Source: Endomychus coccineus
Taxonomy: Eukaryota > Arthropoda > Insecta > Coleoptera > Endomychidae
DNA length: 64,000 nucleotides
Direction of reading: 5' to 3'
NCBI GenBank assembly: GCA_958510875.1
Contig: OY294067.1
Span: forward strand, 253,657,736 to 253,721,735
The position numbers were made by a program, and so were the translations under genes. The notes beneath the pieces are model-generated. The model searched no databases. It was not told the DNA's origin and saw only the letters and a program-made list of their open reading frames with translations. Below, one piece after another: positions 1 to 15,300 of the stretch (within the stretch, counting starts at the first letter, position 1; each line of letters starts with the position of its first letter).

Positions 1-343
1 AATAAAACCGTTTCAGAAAGGCTTAAAACGGTCATTTTCGCCAAAACCGGGATTTTGTTTGATTCTTTCCTTATACTATATTACAGTGAGGAAAGTAAAA
101 TATTGATTATGCAAATGTAGTCACTCGAACAATTGGTTAAATCTAGTTAAATTTAGACATCAATAGAAGCTGTATTTATCTGAGGGACAAGAAAATCATA
201 AAATTTGTAGTTACTTTACATGGAAAGTGATATGAAAAATGTTAATGAATATATTTTGATGTCTACTGTGATTATACATCTTCATGTACATTATTAATAT
301 TGGTCATTATATCAAATTGCCTGATGCAATATTTGCCTTACAG

Positions 344-3300
344 CCAGTTTCCCGTCTTCCACAAGAGCCTACAACAAGCCACAAATCTGAAAAATCTAAA
401 AGTATTTACACCAAATCGGTTCCAACCAAAGTAAAACTAAAACTGAAAGGTGGAGGTGCTGTAGATCCCGATTCAGGTTTGGAAAATGAAGCACATATTT
501 ATCAAGAAGGTTCTGATAAATATTCCACCGTTCTGGGTATCACTGACATCCAAAAGAAGAAAAACAGCTATTACAAAATACAACTCCTCCAGTCTGACAA
601 AAAAACAGGCAAGTTTTGGGTGTTCAGATCATGGGGCCGTATTGGCACTACTATAGGCAGTACTATACTTGAAACACCTGCGACCCTGCATGAAGCAAAA
701 CATTCCTTCCGCGAAATTTATGAACAGAAATCTGGGAACATGTGGGAAGATAGACACAACTTTGTCAAGGTAAGATAATGATTAAGGTTTTGATTAATAT
801 GTTACGTTTGTGACAAACATGAATTCTATTTAAATTTCCTGTGAAATGAATTGTAAAGCTTGTGAAAGATAATAATAATAAGTTTATTCAGTTGTACAGT
901 TACAATACAAGTCAAGTACATGTATCCTGATTTTTGGATGTAGGGCTATCTTCCCATTTTTTTTTTTAAATATAATTTCTATCTTCTATTATTTGTACAG
1001 TAAGTTGCATCCCAATTTACAATACCCTCTACTACAACGTCTGTGGAGTCGATTATGACGTCATAGGCCAGAAGCTATTGATATGAAATAATTACCCTCA
1101 TTCACTAAAAATACTATTGAAAGTACTGAGGACCTTTTGGCTACAACGTAGCCATCATCAGAGTAAACTAAATTATAAATCAAAATGTGCATGTTTAAAT
1201 ACTATTTGGGGATAAATCGGAATTTAATAAATTGCTTTTTTGTTTATACATTTCCATTCGTTCTAAATTACCTAGATATTTGTCTGTACTGTGTTTTAAA
1301 AGGGATTAACTTTCTTGAGAAATGTGTGACCTGTATTTAAGAAATGTGTTCGGCACCACTGATTTTCACCATTATTTTTCTTTATATGAGTAAAATGTTC
1401 CTTCTAGTTTGGTCCATATATAGCATTTTGAACACAACTCACAATTGACTTCGTAAATCCTGGATTTGTCGAAATCAGAAACATCAAAGGTGTTGCCTAA
1501 ACGGTGTTTTAGCTTGTTCTTACATCTATAAACTGGTTGTATTGCAAATTTAGAAAACGAAACTATGAAATTTATCAATTACTGAAAAATGATAAGTGAA
1601 GTATTTGAAGGTAATGGCTCTAATTTATAGTTTATGAGAGACTTGTTGCAGCTGGTCCCCCGAAAGTTACGGCACAATTCTATTAGTTTTTAGGGCATAT
1701 AGAAGGACTTATTGGTTAAACTGAGTCCTTAGTTACACCCCGGTTGCTTTTTTTAAATGGAAAAAACAAAATTTCAAAACAAACTCCATTCATATCATAT
1801 ATGAGCTATTGTTATTAATATAATATAAAATTATATATAAATTCTCGGGAAATAGGTCACATTAAACACTTATGCCTTATATTTTCTCGTCTTTACGTAC
1901 GTTTCGCACAAGAAACAAAAACTTAGAAAATTCCACCGCCCTTGCTAAACACTGCTTTGATTATAATCATCAATTCGATTACAAAAATGTTAATATTTTA
2001 ACTATGGAAACCAATTATTATAAAAGATTTATTCTGGAGATGATTCACATAAAACGTGACTCCAAATCTGTAAATCATAAGACAGATGTTCAGTCATTAA
2101 GTCAGATTTATACTAACTTAATTAATTTAAAATCTTGCAAATTCCTACATGCGCCTTTATAATTGTTAAAAGTATATTTTAGGTAGAATGTCAAAAGTAT
2201 ATTTCCAATAACTAACAAACCTTTTTCTATTACCTCGTAAATCTTAACATCTGATTTGAAAGTGGATACTTGAACCTACTGTTCTCGTTTTTAGTCGTTC
2301 ATAGACTTTGTTGACATGAGTTCGCATTTTTTTAAGAGAACTGCTTAACAGTGGATTCTTGATATATTATACTTATAACATTGATGTGTTACAATTTCGA
2401 TTATTCGTGTTTCTGTTCGTTTCGGCGACGGGGGCATTTTAGTTGAAATTGGTGCGATAAGGACGCTTTGTGTTAATAATCCGGTTTTAGACATAATAAG
2501 TCTTCTGATGATGGTCGTGAGACCGGAACGTACGTAAAGATGAGAAAATATAAAGCATAAGAGTGTTAATGTGACATATTTCCCGAGAATTTATATATGA
2601 GTTATTATTGTGAAAATTACTACTCTATGTATTATGATGATTACTACTACTACCTGTATGTACTTAATTTTCTTCTTCGAGTCATAATTATACAATGTCT
2701 TACTTGTTTATTTAATGATGAGGTAAGCTGTGACTTTAAAAACAACAAAATTTTAAGTATAGTTCTCTCCTGATATGCTTCAAAACTAAGTCACAAAGAA
2801 ACATATGTTCTTTTAACATTATAAGAAACTGTTCATGATTTTTTAATGATTCTTTGGAAATAATATATTCTTTCCCTGTGTCGATTCAAATTCGTATTTT
2901 AAACCTTTTTTTATGTACATAATGATCATAATTCAGTACTGATATGTGTGACCTTGATTCGTACATAACTCAAAATATATTTATTTAAGATCTTTGATTA
3001 CTGTAATCTTAGAACTGAGTAATTCACTTTTATTTTGACAAACAAATTGTTTGAAGTTTATATTTCATTTCAATTTTTGGAAAATACCCCACCTTTCACT
3101 GTGGTTGATTCAAATTCGTATTTTAAACTTTTTTTTATGTACATAAGGATCATAATTCGATACTGAAATGTGGAACCTTGATTTATACATAACTCAAAAA
3201 TATATTTATTTAAGATCTTTGATTGCCGCAATCTTAGAGCTGAGTAATTCACTTTTATTTTGACAAACAAATTGTTTGAAGTTTATATTTCATTTCAATT

Positions 3301-6300
3301 TTTGAAAAATAATGAAAACCTATCTCATCACATTTCCACATGTTCCAAGTATAACACTTTTGAATTGGAAGTTCTTAAATATTTATATATAAAAGAGAAA
3401 TTAAATAAAACTTATGAAGCGAATTAATAAGCTTAGTTTTAGTCTAACCCTTGTTTCCTAGTGCGATAAAGGTCAATATTAATGCTTTCAAATTTACTGA
3501 TATTGTTTTGATAGTGAGTGGAGGAAGTGTGATGACGTTACCATCGGAGTCAATTGAATTCGGAGCAAAGCGCCTTCGTTTTTTCATAATTTATGCATGG
3601 TTGCTCACTAGTTGGGAGAAAATTAACTAAATGTATATCTAACCGAATATTCTAAAGACTTATTCGACTAATTGAGCTTCGTCGGCATTGATTGTTTAAT
3701 TTATCGCATGTTATAACTTCGTGTGAAATACAAAGAACATTGATTTGTTCATAGGTTCCGGGACGAATGTATCCAATCGATGTAGATTATGGTGAAGATG
3801 AGAAAAACTTGGATGTGGTTGATGGTACTCCCTGCACTCTGAAACCTGCTATTGCAGATTTAATGAAATTGATATTCGACGTGAATCAGATGAAACAAAT
3901 GATGATGGAATTTGAACTGGATATGGAAAAAATGCCTCTGGGGAAGATAAGCAAAAAACAAATTCTTAGCGCTTACGAAATTTTGTCTGAACTACAGGAA
4001 AATTTGGGACAGGAATCAGCACATCACAAACTCATTGATGCATCTAATAGGTTTTACACGTTCATACCGCATAGTTTTGGAATCGAAAATCCACCAATTT
4101 TAGATTCAGAAGAAATTATTAAGGTAAGAAAATCATTTCTTTTTTAATGTAACAATAATTGAGAAATAAATAAATATTCATTTATTTCTTGCTAGCTTGT
4201 GCCAGATAACAATGATGAGGTCTCTAGTCTAGAACGATCAGTAACATTACAAACTAATAGTTCTGGGCAGCTGCTTCACTCTCTCGTGTAATTCATCAGC
4301 AGAATGAGAAAGTTTGCAATGTTACTGAACGATCACTTCTATCGAAGGTATACATTATCATTGTTATCTGGCAAATGAATATTCATTTATTTCTCAATTT
4401 TTACATTGGTTCCGTTCAGTGTCGCCACTGACGTTCAAGTAGTCAAACATTCCTTGAAATTTTTAAAGTTCGAGAAATCTATCAATGTTGTACATTGGAT
4501 TTCTTTGTCAGACATTTACTCATAGTTGCCGATAGATAAGTTCTCTAAAATTCCATTGGTCGGATATTGTACCTTCGATTAAATTCATCATATCTTTTGT
4601 AAATTCTTACTATCTAGGTTATGTGTGTATATCCCACGTTCATGTCGTCATTAATTAAATAGTTGACATGATAAGGAAAAAACCAATTTTTAATTTATAT
4701 CTCTTTGTAATTTTTGTGGCACAAAATACAAACAATTGTTATATCAGGTAGTAGTTGACCATTTAGTAAAACTGAAGAATGGTAGGGAGTTATAGAAACT
4801 GCATATCACAGCTATTGAATCTGACACTATTGAAGAAACAAGGTCCCTTATCCATTAAAAATTCTGTTGAGTACTGAGGACCTTTCAGCTACCAATAATC
4901 CTATTAGTAAACTCAGTTTACTCTGATGATGTTGGTAGCTTGAAGGTCCTTAGTACTTTAATGCTATTTTTAGTGGATAAGGGTGAATGTTTCTTTTTAT
5001 AGGGTTATAAAAAATGCATTGTGAACACTTTTACAGTTTATTATTATCTGAGTTATAAGGTCTGTTTGTTTGTGTTGCTAGAGATGCATAGAGTAAGTTT
5101 AGTAGAAAAACGTCCGTTCGTTTGTGTCGATCATTTGATCTAATTGGGTTCATTTGTGTTGAGCAAATTGCTCTAGATTGAAAAGATCAGACTAAATCTA
5201 CTCGACGAAAAACGACCGAGCAAGAAGAGCAGATCATTTTATAAGTGCTTTACATAACCTGACACCAGAGTTCTTTATAGTTCGGACTTTTCGAGTACCT
5301 AGATAAAATTGAAGTTAAGGAATTCAAAAATCTCAACAGCTTCACAAGATCCTGTCGTTTTACGGTCTCCAACCTCTCTATATGAGGTTTGATGAATCGT
5401 AAACCATAGGAACACCAGTATCGACTTCTTATTGTCAATATTTATTCTTGTGTTAGCTAACAAACAAATAATTTACCACAAGGATGAAGTAAATGAATGA
5501 AGTAGACTTAAAATTTTTCTGAAGATTTTGGTATATATTAGAGACTAGAAATTCGTTTTAAAGAATTTGAAATTTATCACGACTAAGTCTGAAATGCATT
5601 TTGAATTATTGTTCGTTATACATGGATATGACCTAAAATATGGATGTAGAGACAGTTCAAAGAAACATTTGTTATTGTTTTATGCAATACTCTTACTTCG
5701 AAATAATTTTCAATACAATTTCTATAAGTTAAAATGGCTTCTAAGATCTTCAAATCGTCTATTTCTTCATCTTCAGATGAACTAGAAGAGAATGTATCAT
5801 CTGTTGCAAGGCCAAGAATAGCATTTTTGATATTTTTATTTGTGTACATTTTCTAGGCTATGTTTGTTCGAAAAGTGTTTGTTTGCAGTCATTCTTCTTT
5901 GCTAATCTAAGCTACTACTATCTGCTTTGTGATGACATTAACTGATTTGATCAGCTTGCTCTATGCATTAGCAAGGACACAAATGAACAGACCTAATGTG
6001 TGATAGAATTAGCAAAAAAAGTCGGTAATTTTAGCATAATTCTGAGTTCGGAGAAAAAAATTGCCTCAAGTTGATAATTATGATACAAATTGAAGGAACT
6101 AAAATCGAACACTTTTTGATCATCGCAAATGGTCCAAAAAAAATGGTAAAAATGGCCAAAACCGGTCTTTCGCGTCGGACATCGTCGGATTGAGTTTAAA
6201 AAAAGCTTTTAATAAGCTTATGCGCCGTAAAAAGACGGAAACAATGAGCTGCGGATGAACCCGATTGGTCCAGCGAAAAACCATCGATTTTGCTCGAAAT

Positions 6301-9300
6301 TTCAAAAATTCATAACTCTTGTTCTTTTAAAGATTAAGAGCTGAAATTTGTAGCTTTTATGCCCACCAAGTACCACACGAAATTTCAGCAATATCGGATG
6401 TACACTTTTTGCAAACGGCAGGTTAATACAAAAAAGCACTTTTGTAAAATGGCCCTAAAAAAGTTGTGGTGCGGTAACTCGCTATTTTTTATTCGGGATC
6501 ATCTTCTTCAATAGTTAATGAACAACATACCAAATTTCCAACCTATTATCTTTCGTAAAAGTTGCTAAAACAATTATCTTAAATAATGGTATTTCATGCG
6601 CTTGACTGCGGCGCGCGTCGAAGGGGGAGCCACCGCGCTAGGCTCGTAAAAAACAATAATATTATTATGTCTCTTGATAATTACTCCCATCCTATTGTAA
6701 TGTGTATTAATAATTTAATTGTATAATAAAAAATTATAAAATTACCATTACTCTCCAACAATATTATAATTACATTGCCTAGTATTACAACATTTTGGAA
6801 CTGAAGTAAATAACAAAATATTTTGTAATGTTTTACATGCTATAAGTAAGAGCAATTTCGTATATTACTACTTACATTCAATTTTTTAGTACAGTATGTA
6901 TTAAATACGTTTTATCAATGTCACTTTTCAAATTTTTTGTATTATTTTTTATCGTTATTTGATATATTACAATACAAAATATGTTAAAATACCATACACA
7001 TTCGAAAATAGCGAATAAATAGTAATAATGAATAGATCGAATAGCGCATTACCGCACCACAACTTTTTTAGGACCATTTTACAAAAGTGCTTTTTTTGCA
7101 TTAAGCTGTGGTTTGCAAAAAGTATACATCCGATCTTGCTGAAATTTTGTTTGGTACTTGGTTGGCACAATGGCTACAACCTATCTATTTCAGTTCTTAG
7201 TCTTTTAAAGAACAAGAGTTATGCATTTTTTAAATTTCGAGCAAAATCGATGGTTTTTTGCAATTTGCGGGGTCACCGCTGGAGCAATCGGGTTTATCCG
7301 CAGCTCATTTTTTACGTCTTTTTACGGCGCATAAACTTATTAAAAGCTTTTTTTAACTCAATCCGACGATGTCCAACGCGAAAAACCTGTTTTGGCCAAT
7401 TTTACCATTTTTTTAAAACCATTTGCGATGATCAAAAAGTGCGATTTTAGTTTCTTCAATTTGTATCATAATTATCTACTTAAGGCAATTTTTTTCTCAG
7501 AACTCAGAATTAAAAACTCCAAAAAGCTAATTCTATCGCACTATTAGTGCGCTTGGAGTCTTATTATAATTTTAATTCTGAAATAGATCAATTTTATTCT
7601 AGCAAAAAATTGAAATGTTGGATAACTTAATGGAACTAGAAATTGCTTATAATCTCATGAAAACTACTGGCACTGAATCAAACCTTGATAATTACTATTC
7701 AAATCTGAACACCGAAATAGAAGTTCTAGATAAGAAAACTAATGAATTTAAATTAATCAAAGATTATGTGAAAAATACTCATGCAGAAACGCACAAGAAT
7801 TATGAGTTGGAAATATTGGACGTATTTACGATTAAGCGAAAAGGTGAAGCGAAACGCTTCAAACCTTTCAAGAAGCTCCACAATCGCAAACTTTTATGGC
7901 ACGGTAGTAGGGTTACGAATTTCGCCGGAATTCTCTCTCAAGGTTTAAGAATCGCACCACCAGAAGCACCTTCAACTGGTTACATGTTTGGAAAAGGTAT
8001 CTATTTTGCAGATATGGTCTCTAAGTCTGCAAATTATTGTTGTACAAACTCGACCAGTCCTACAGGAATCTTACTACTATGCGATGTTGCTTTGGGAGAT
8101 GTGAGTAATATCTGTTTTTATTATTTATATATTACATTTCAATGGGATTTTCTTATTGCCTTTAGAAGAGTTTATGTTTATGGAAAACCACAAATTTAAT
8201 TTAAGGCTGACTAAAAATATCGAATATATGAATAATATAAAATAAACAACAGTAGCCTGTAGATTGCTGATGCTTGAATCCTATATCTTCTTATTTTAGT
8301 TGAAACAGATTTACTCACTAGTTTGGCTATTTTTCTTTTGTTTAAATTTTCTCATTACAAAAATGAATTATTCATATAGCAATGAAATGCTAATATAGGC
8401 AAACAATATCAGGCTTTGGTAAATAATCATCATAATCAGAAATATATTAAGTAGGTGGTGACATTTTAACCTACTACGTTATTGTTGGAATTGTATTAGA
8501 AAAAAAAGAGATTATTGTAAGTTCCTATTTTGATGAACCATTGATTATCTTCCATTTTTTTTCTATTTTAGTAAATTACCATTGGAGAGATTTTCAAATT
8601 TGGAGAATAACATTTTTTAAATTTGTCAGAGTATAAGTGGAATTTTTCATTTTCATCCATTATCGTTTGAAAATTTACTATCAAAGGAAAGTTATTTGGT
8701 AAATAATATATATTACAATGAAATAAAACACGTTTCACAGAGACATTTTCAAAGCGAGTCATCAACTAGATTACAAATAGAAATGTCGTCCTTAAGGAGG
8801 GCTGGACTGTTTGGGAGGTTAGTTACAGAATTATTAACAATCTGTGAGCTTATGCCTTAAAATGAATGAATTGTAAAAATTTTAGTTTATGACCTTTCTT
8901 CTTGAATATGAGGCATGTCTGGATGGAAGTAAATTTATGATTGAATTCAATAAAAAGATTCGCATAATTTGAGTCCTGGTCATATTAAAACAAAAAGATG
9001 ATAAAAAAAGCCTTTACAACATTAACAAAAACGGAAACTTTCTTTAATTCTACTATTAGGGGACGTTCATAAATGACGTAACGCTAAAAATAGCCGCTTT
9101 TGCCCCCCCCCCTACCCCCTTTGTCATACTATGTCACAATTTTTTCTCTCCCTCCCAAAAAATTACGTCACATTTCAGTTGATACCCCTACAAATGGGAT
9201 TTAATCGTTATATAAATTTCTCTTCTTATTGTCAACAAATGATTGAATCATTCACTATGATTTTAGTTCTATGAATTCACAATCGACATCCATAAGAATC

Positions 9301-12300
9301 AATGTAAAAAAGCGTTCCAGAAGCAGCGCTTTTGTGTATACCGACAAATTCATCCCATTCGATAAAAACGAAAACCATATATTAGAAAACTCGCGTTCTA
9401 ATTCAAAAAATATGGAAGACGGGAATAATTTTTTTATAAAGTGATATCACGCTGATTCTCTCCCCCTACCCCCTCATGTCATGATTGTCTAGCCCTCCTC
9501 CCCTAAGGGCGTTACGTCATTTATGGACGTCCCCTTATTATGTAGGTGCACATTTTCAATTATTAATGATTCTATAAGATGAATTGAGTCCTATTTTTAA
9601 AGAGGGTAACTTTGAATGTTTTTGAAAAGTATGCTGAATAGCCCCATCTGTCCTAAGTACCCAGCACTACAATCAATCATTACATTTCAACTTGAAAAAT
9701 CGAGATTTTTACGTTATCCTTTTGTAACAGTGCGCCGAGCGTATGTTTTATACTGAAATTACCCCAGATTTAATACTTTAGAGGTAAGTGAATATGTTTG
9801 AAAGTCTATATCACCACTGAACCTCGTACTTGTAACAGTCGGCTGGGTATTATTTCAGGTAGCGTTAATACCTCATCGACGTGTTCTATGAATTGAGAGA
9901 TGTTTGTTAGAACCTGTTCGGGTATCAAAGATCTTAGTTGATCCTTGTACCCTCAAGGTTCTTTTTAGCTGCCATCACTAGGTTTATATTTCAGACCACC
10001 TAGAAGCTGTTTTTGACTATGACGCCTTGATCCCTTTCAAGGGACCGCCTCGTACAATTACATCTTTATATCTATTCAAGTGTAAATTCTGAAGGTCGTA
10101 TTCGCTGAGAGGTGATTAGGAATTATCAGTTACACTCGTTAATCAAATTAAATGATAACTGTATATTGAATAAAAGTTAACAAAATTTAGTACATCAAAA
10201 TCCAACAAACGATCATAAGATTAATCCTAATCTAGAAATGAGAATGATATGAATTCAAAAACGTCTAATTCAGGTTCATCCCAAGTGGGATCCTGGGAGA
10301 TCGTTATCAATGTCGCTAGTTCTACCCCTTTCGCCAGCGAGCGAGTTTCTGTTCAGGTTCTCTTAAGAGAGTTGGAATCAAAGAAAACTAATTAGCACAA
10401 ACTCCGAACATTGATCGATTTCGCGCTCGACCACGCCGATGATTGACAGATAATATTTAGAATTGAAGAAGGATTCCTCTCTTTCTGGTAACCTGGGGTA
10501 GGCCTAAACGATCTGACATTCTGTGATCTCCGATAAGCGGAGTTACAATTACACACTCTAACTAGCCTGAATGTCTGGAAAAATACGTATTTTAACAAAA
10601 TAAACATTGGCGGGCGGGGCGTGATCTGAAGGTTAAATAACCACATTATATTATATCGCCGATTCAGAGGTTGAAGTCAATATGAAAATTCTTCTTTGGC
10701 AATCAAAATGCACGTACCCTGTTGGTCTAATATCACAATTTCCTCCCGAATCCCTTCTAGAAATAAGGCACAGAAAATTTACGTACTCGAGTTCTACGTG
10801 TGATTAAATTATGGGTGTTATGGAATTGTCACAAAATGATTTTGAAAGAACAAACACTTTCCGTGAAACGTGAATAAGTTCAGCGCTGCTTCAGCCCTAG
10901 GAATAGATAACCCATGTTGCACAAATCCTACGCTTAATTTTGCTACACAACTGAGTTCTAACTATGAGCCAATTCAATACTCCAAACTACCCCTACGCAA
11001 GCTACCTACAGCTCCGGGTTTCCTTTTTTCATAATACTAGAAGCAAAATTTAACGTAGGTTGAATTGCAAACATTTCTATATGGACTTATATGAACTCAA
11101 ATTAATTGATGATTTAATTTAATCTCTATAAATTTCTTCAATTTAATTTGTTCAAAGTCTTGGCAAACAGGATATTAATTGATTTCAAAACAATATGATC
11201 TTTGGAACAAAAATTAACTTGACTTGAAAAATTACTTTATTAATTTATAGAAACATGATCTCAGCAACAATAAAAAGAAATTAAAAATATTTAAATTATT
11301 TTGAGTGTGGATTCTAAGTAAAATATATGACTTGAATTAATGCAACAATCCCTTCGGACATAAAGCTGGCTGGACTTACCGAACGAGTGGGTGGTGAGAA
11401 CTCCCCTTTTTTCTCAAGTAATTAGTTTTTATGAAACCATTGAAGCGGGGGCTATCCCACGCGCAAAGCTTAGAAAATGTGTTTAATTTAGAATACCGGG
11501 AGCAGGGCCCGCCCATAGGTTATAAACCTATCACAATCTAACTAGGCGAAAGAATCGTAAGTGACGACTCTTCTAAACTCCACGTGGACTTCTCCTGACT
11601 GGGAAAAAAAGGTACCATTGACCTAGTGCCGTGCTTACGTTTGTAAAGCATGATTCCTTGCTGTCCTAGAAGTCAATGCTACAGGAAAGAGGGTTCAGAT
11701 GACATTCGCTAGGTCTGTCTGGTATATCGTGTTCAAGATATAATAATTTATAAAACTTTCCTTTCGAATTAAATTGAATTATTCAAAGGCCCCAAAAAGT
11801 AATAATTCGTCGGATTATTACACTTTTCTGATTTTGTTTCACTTATATGGGAATATAGCAAAATCATCTTATAGAATTCAATCATAATTTCACTCTCACC
11901 TGGAAATTCTTAAATTTCAGAAAGGTTAAAAATTAAATATTTTAGAATCATCACATTTCAAAGCATATTAAAGATAACAAATTCAGAGTTAAATGACCAA
12001 CATGATGCCTATTACATGATTATTATTAATTTTGTAAATAACCTCCTATCCTCAACACATAGTCCAGCCATTCCTTCATTATACTATTGTAGGATTGTTA
12101 TTAAGGATGACATTTGAATTTGTAATTTAGTTGTTAACAACTAACATTTATCAATTATTGAAGAAATTTTACCTTTATAAAGTGTTTACCATTTTGTTAT
12201 TTATCATTGACAATAATAATGAACTATTCTCCTTCAAAGTTATTAATAAAAAATAAACTGGTTGCCAGTAAATACACATTGAGGAAAGTTGTAAGACAAC

Positions 12301-15300
12301 AAATTCTTTCCGATCTGTAACAAAGGTTCATTAAGTGAATTGACCTTTGAGGTATAGATGCATAAAGTTTTCAATATGTGAATTAACATTTGAGGCAAAA
12401 TTCATTCTGCTGATTCTATTCAAATTTTAACCTTGTAGATGTATGAAAGACATAATGCAGAATATGTAGAAAAACTTCCCAAAGGCAAGCACAGCACTAA
12501 GGGTTTGGGAAGAACCTGTCCAAATCCTGAAGAATCCAAGAAAATAGATGATGTAGAAGTGCCACTAGGCAAACCATTTGTAGCAGATACAAAGAACAGA
12601 AGTCTGTTGTATAATGAGTATCCTTTGGTGATGATAATATTAAATATAATAGTTTTCACTCTATTTTGGTAATGTTTGTTCAACTGAGGTGATTACTTCA
12701 TGGAGAAGAGTCCAAAATGCTATTATGTGATGGTTTGATTGATTGATTATGCGATGGTTTAATCAAAAAGTCCGAGTATGCGCGAGCCTATATTTATATA
12801 TAACTATCTGAACCTACGTGGGTTGCCAGGGTATATATAAATGTGATTTGTATAAAGTGGGTGCTTTGGCGATGTTAAAAAGGTATAGGACGAGGTAAGA
12901 TTGTGGATGGAAAAGGAATAATCATTAAAATATATACCCGTAGTATCAGTTAGGGCATCGGCAGGGATAAGCTTAAAATTATACTCTGTCATTTGAAAGT
13001 TTTTTTTATTGACAAGGATATCTGTGTCAAGGTTTCTGTCATGTAAATGTTAAGCAAAAGAACATACAGAAACGGAGAACTGCATCTGCCAAATATGCAG
13101 TTTTATAAGAAGCAGAAATGGATCTAAAAGAAAATTGCTTTTTGTATAGGCAATATATTCATATTGCTCAGCGGCAGGTTTTAGTTGTATTTTTCTGTAG
13201 TGTGATAGAATTAGCTTTTTGGAGTTTTTAATTCTGAGTTCGGAGAAAAAAATTGCTTCAAGTAGATAATTATGATACAAATTGAAGGAACTAAAATCGA
13301 ACACTTTTTGATCGTCGCAAATGGTCCAAAAAAATGGTAAAAATGGCCAAAACCTGTTTTTCGCGTCGGACAATGTCAGATTGAGCTTATGCGCCGTAAA
13401 AGACGGAAAAAATGAGCTGCGGATGAACCCGATTGATGCAGCGGTGACCCCGCAAATTGCAAAAAACCATCGATTTTGCTCGAAATTTCAAAAATTTATA
13501 ACTTGTTCTTTTAAAGATTAAGAGCTGAAATTAATTTATAGGTTGTAGCTTCCGTGCCCACCAAGTACCACAAAAAATTTCAGCAAGATCTGATGTACAC
13601 TTTTTGCAAACCGCAGCTTAATGCAAAAAAAAGCACTTTTGTAAAATGGCCCTGAAAAAGTTGTGGTGCGGTAACGCGCTATTTTTTTACGGGGTCATCT
13701 TCTTCAATAGTTAATGAACAGCTTACCAAATTTTTAACCTCTTATCTTTCGGAAAAGTTGCTAAACCAATTATTTTAAATAATGAAATTTCGTGCGCTTG
13801 GCAGTGTGTGCGCGTGGAAGGGAGAGCTGCCGCGCTAGGCTCGTAAAAAACAACAATATCTCGGGAACCCTTGCTCGAAAATCGATGTTTTTTTAATCCG
13901 TACTACCATTCAATAATATTAAGATTGCGCGTATTTTCAAACTTCTAGTAATGTCGAAAATACGCTAAAAAATACATGCGCTATTCGATCTATTCATTAT
14001 TACTATTTATTCGCTATTTTCGAATGTGTATGGTATTTTAACATATTTTTTATTGTAATATATCAAATAATGATAAAAGTAAAAGCTCCTTGATAGCAAC
14101 CGAACCAATAGAAGCGTCCTTGCCGCAGATTGCGCAATCGACAGCAGTATCAGCCATACTCTGTTACAAATCTACAAATAAAAACACAGTCTTATAATAG
14201 AAGGAATATTTTGCAATAGTGTTCGAAAATTAATTTGTAGATTGCAATTTAATTGACAGTAATTAGCATTATTCTACGGATCTATTAATAATTATTTGAT
14301 TGAGCTAGCAACGATAATATATTTTTTACTTACTTAAGTAACAGTCGCCTACGGAAGTACTAGCAATTATGCCGAAGGATCACGTTTTCCATAGACTATG
14401 CGTCATAGACTTCGAGTGCATCGAATGTCACGCAATAAAACGTACAAAATATTTTTTTAGTACAATATGTACTAAATACGTTTTATCAATCGTCACTTTT
14501 CAAATTTTTTGTATTACTTTTTATCCTTATTTGATATATTACAATAAAAAATATGTTAAAATACCATACACATCGATTTTCGAGCAAGGGTTCCTGAGAT
14601 ATTCTTGTTTTTTACGCGCGGCGCACGAAATACCATTATTTAAAATAATTGTTTTAGCAACTTTAACGAAAGATAATAGGTTGGAAATTTGGTAAATTGT
14701 TCATTAACTATTGAAGATGATCCCGTAAAAAAAATGCGCGTTACAGCACCACAACTTTTTTAGTGCCATTTTACAAAAGTGCTTTTTTTTGCATTAAGTT
14801 GCGGTTTGCAAAAAGTGTACATCCGATCTTGCTGAAAATCGATGGTTTTATGCAATTTGCGGGGTCACTGCTGCACCAATCGGGTTCATCCGCAGCTCAT
14901 TTTTTCCGTCTTTTCACGACGCATAAGCTTATTAAAAGCTTTTTTCATTTTTAACTCAATCCGACGCTTTGGCCATTTTTACAAATTTTTTTGGACCATT
15001 TGCGACGATCAAAAAGTGTTTGATTTCAGTTCCTTCAATTTGTGTCATAATTATCTACTCAAGGTAATTTTTTTCTCCGAACTCATAATTATGCAAAAAT
15101 TACTGACATTTATTGCTAATTCTGGTTCTAATTGAAAGGCGGTGTTTGATAAATTCTCCAGGAAATGATGGGAGTGTTCAGTGAATTGCGGTACGGGAAT
15201 TGGTTCAAGGACATCGAAATGCCCCATAGATAAATTTCCGGAAAATCGAAGTTTACGAAGTGGCAGATCACGTGCACCGAATTGTGCAGAGAAATTGCTA

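Noticed and set aside
284..343. Start of the first PARP1 frame at 284
   Set aside because: The bases before 344 are intron; a TTACAG acceptor at 338-343 begins the exon and the WGR homology starts after it.
7028..7450. 140-codon frame on the plus strand
   Set aside because: It lies in the right arm of a foldback repeat and mirrors non-coding sequence of the left arm.
9831..11822. Solo LTR with certainty
   Set aside because: TGTAA...TTACA ends are suggestive, but the flanks do not match and no retroelement motif was found, so it is listed only at low confidence.
12618..12672. Continuation of PARP1 exon 4 to the stop at 12670
   Set aside because: The read-through residues do not match PARP; the true last exon with YIVYDVAQV is at 15930-16002.
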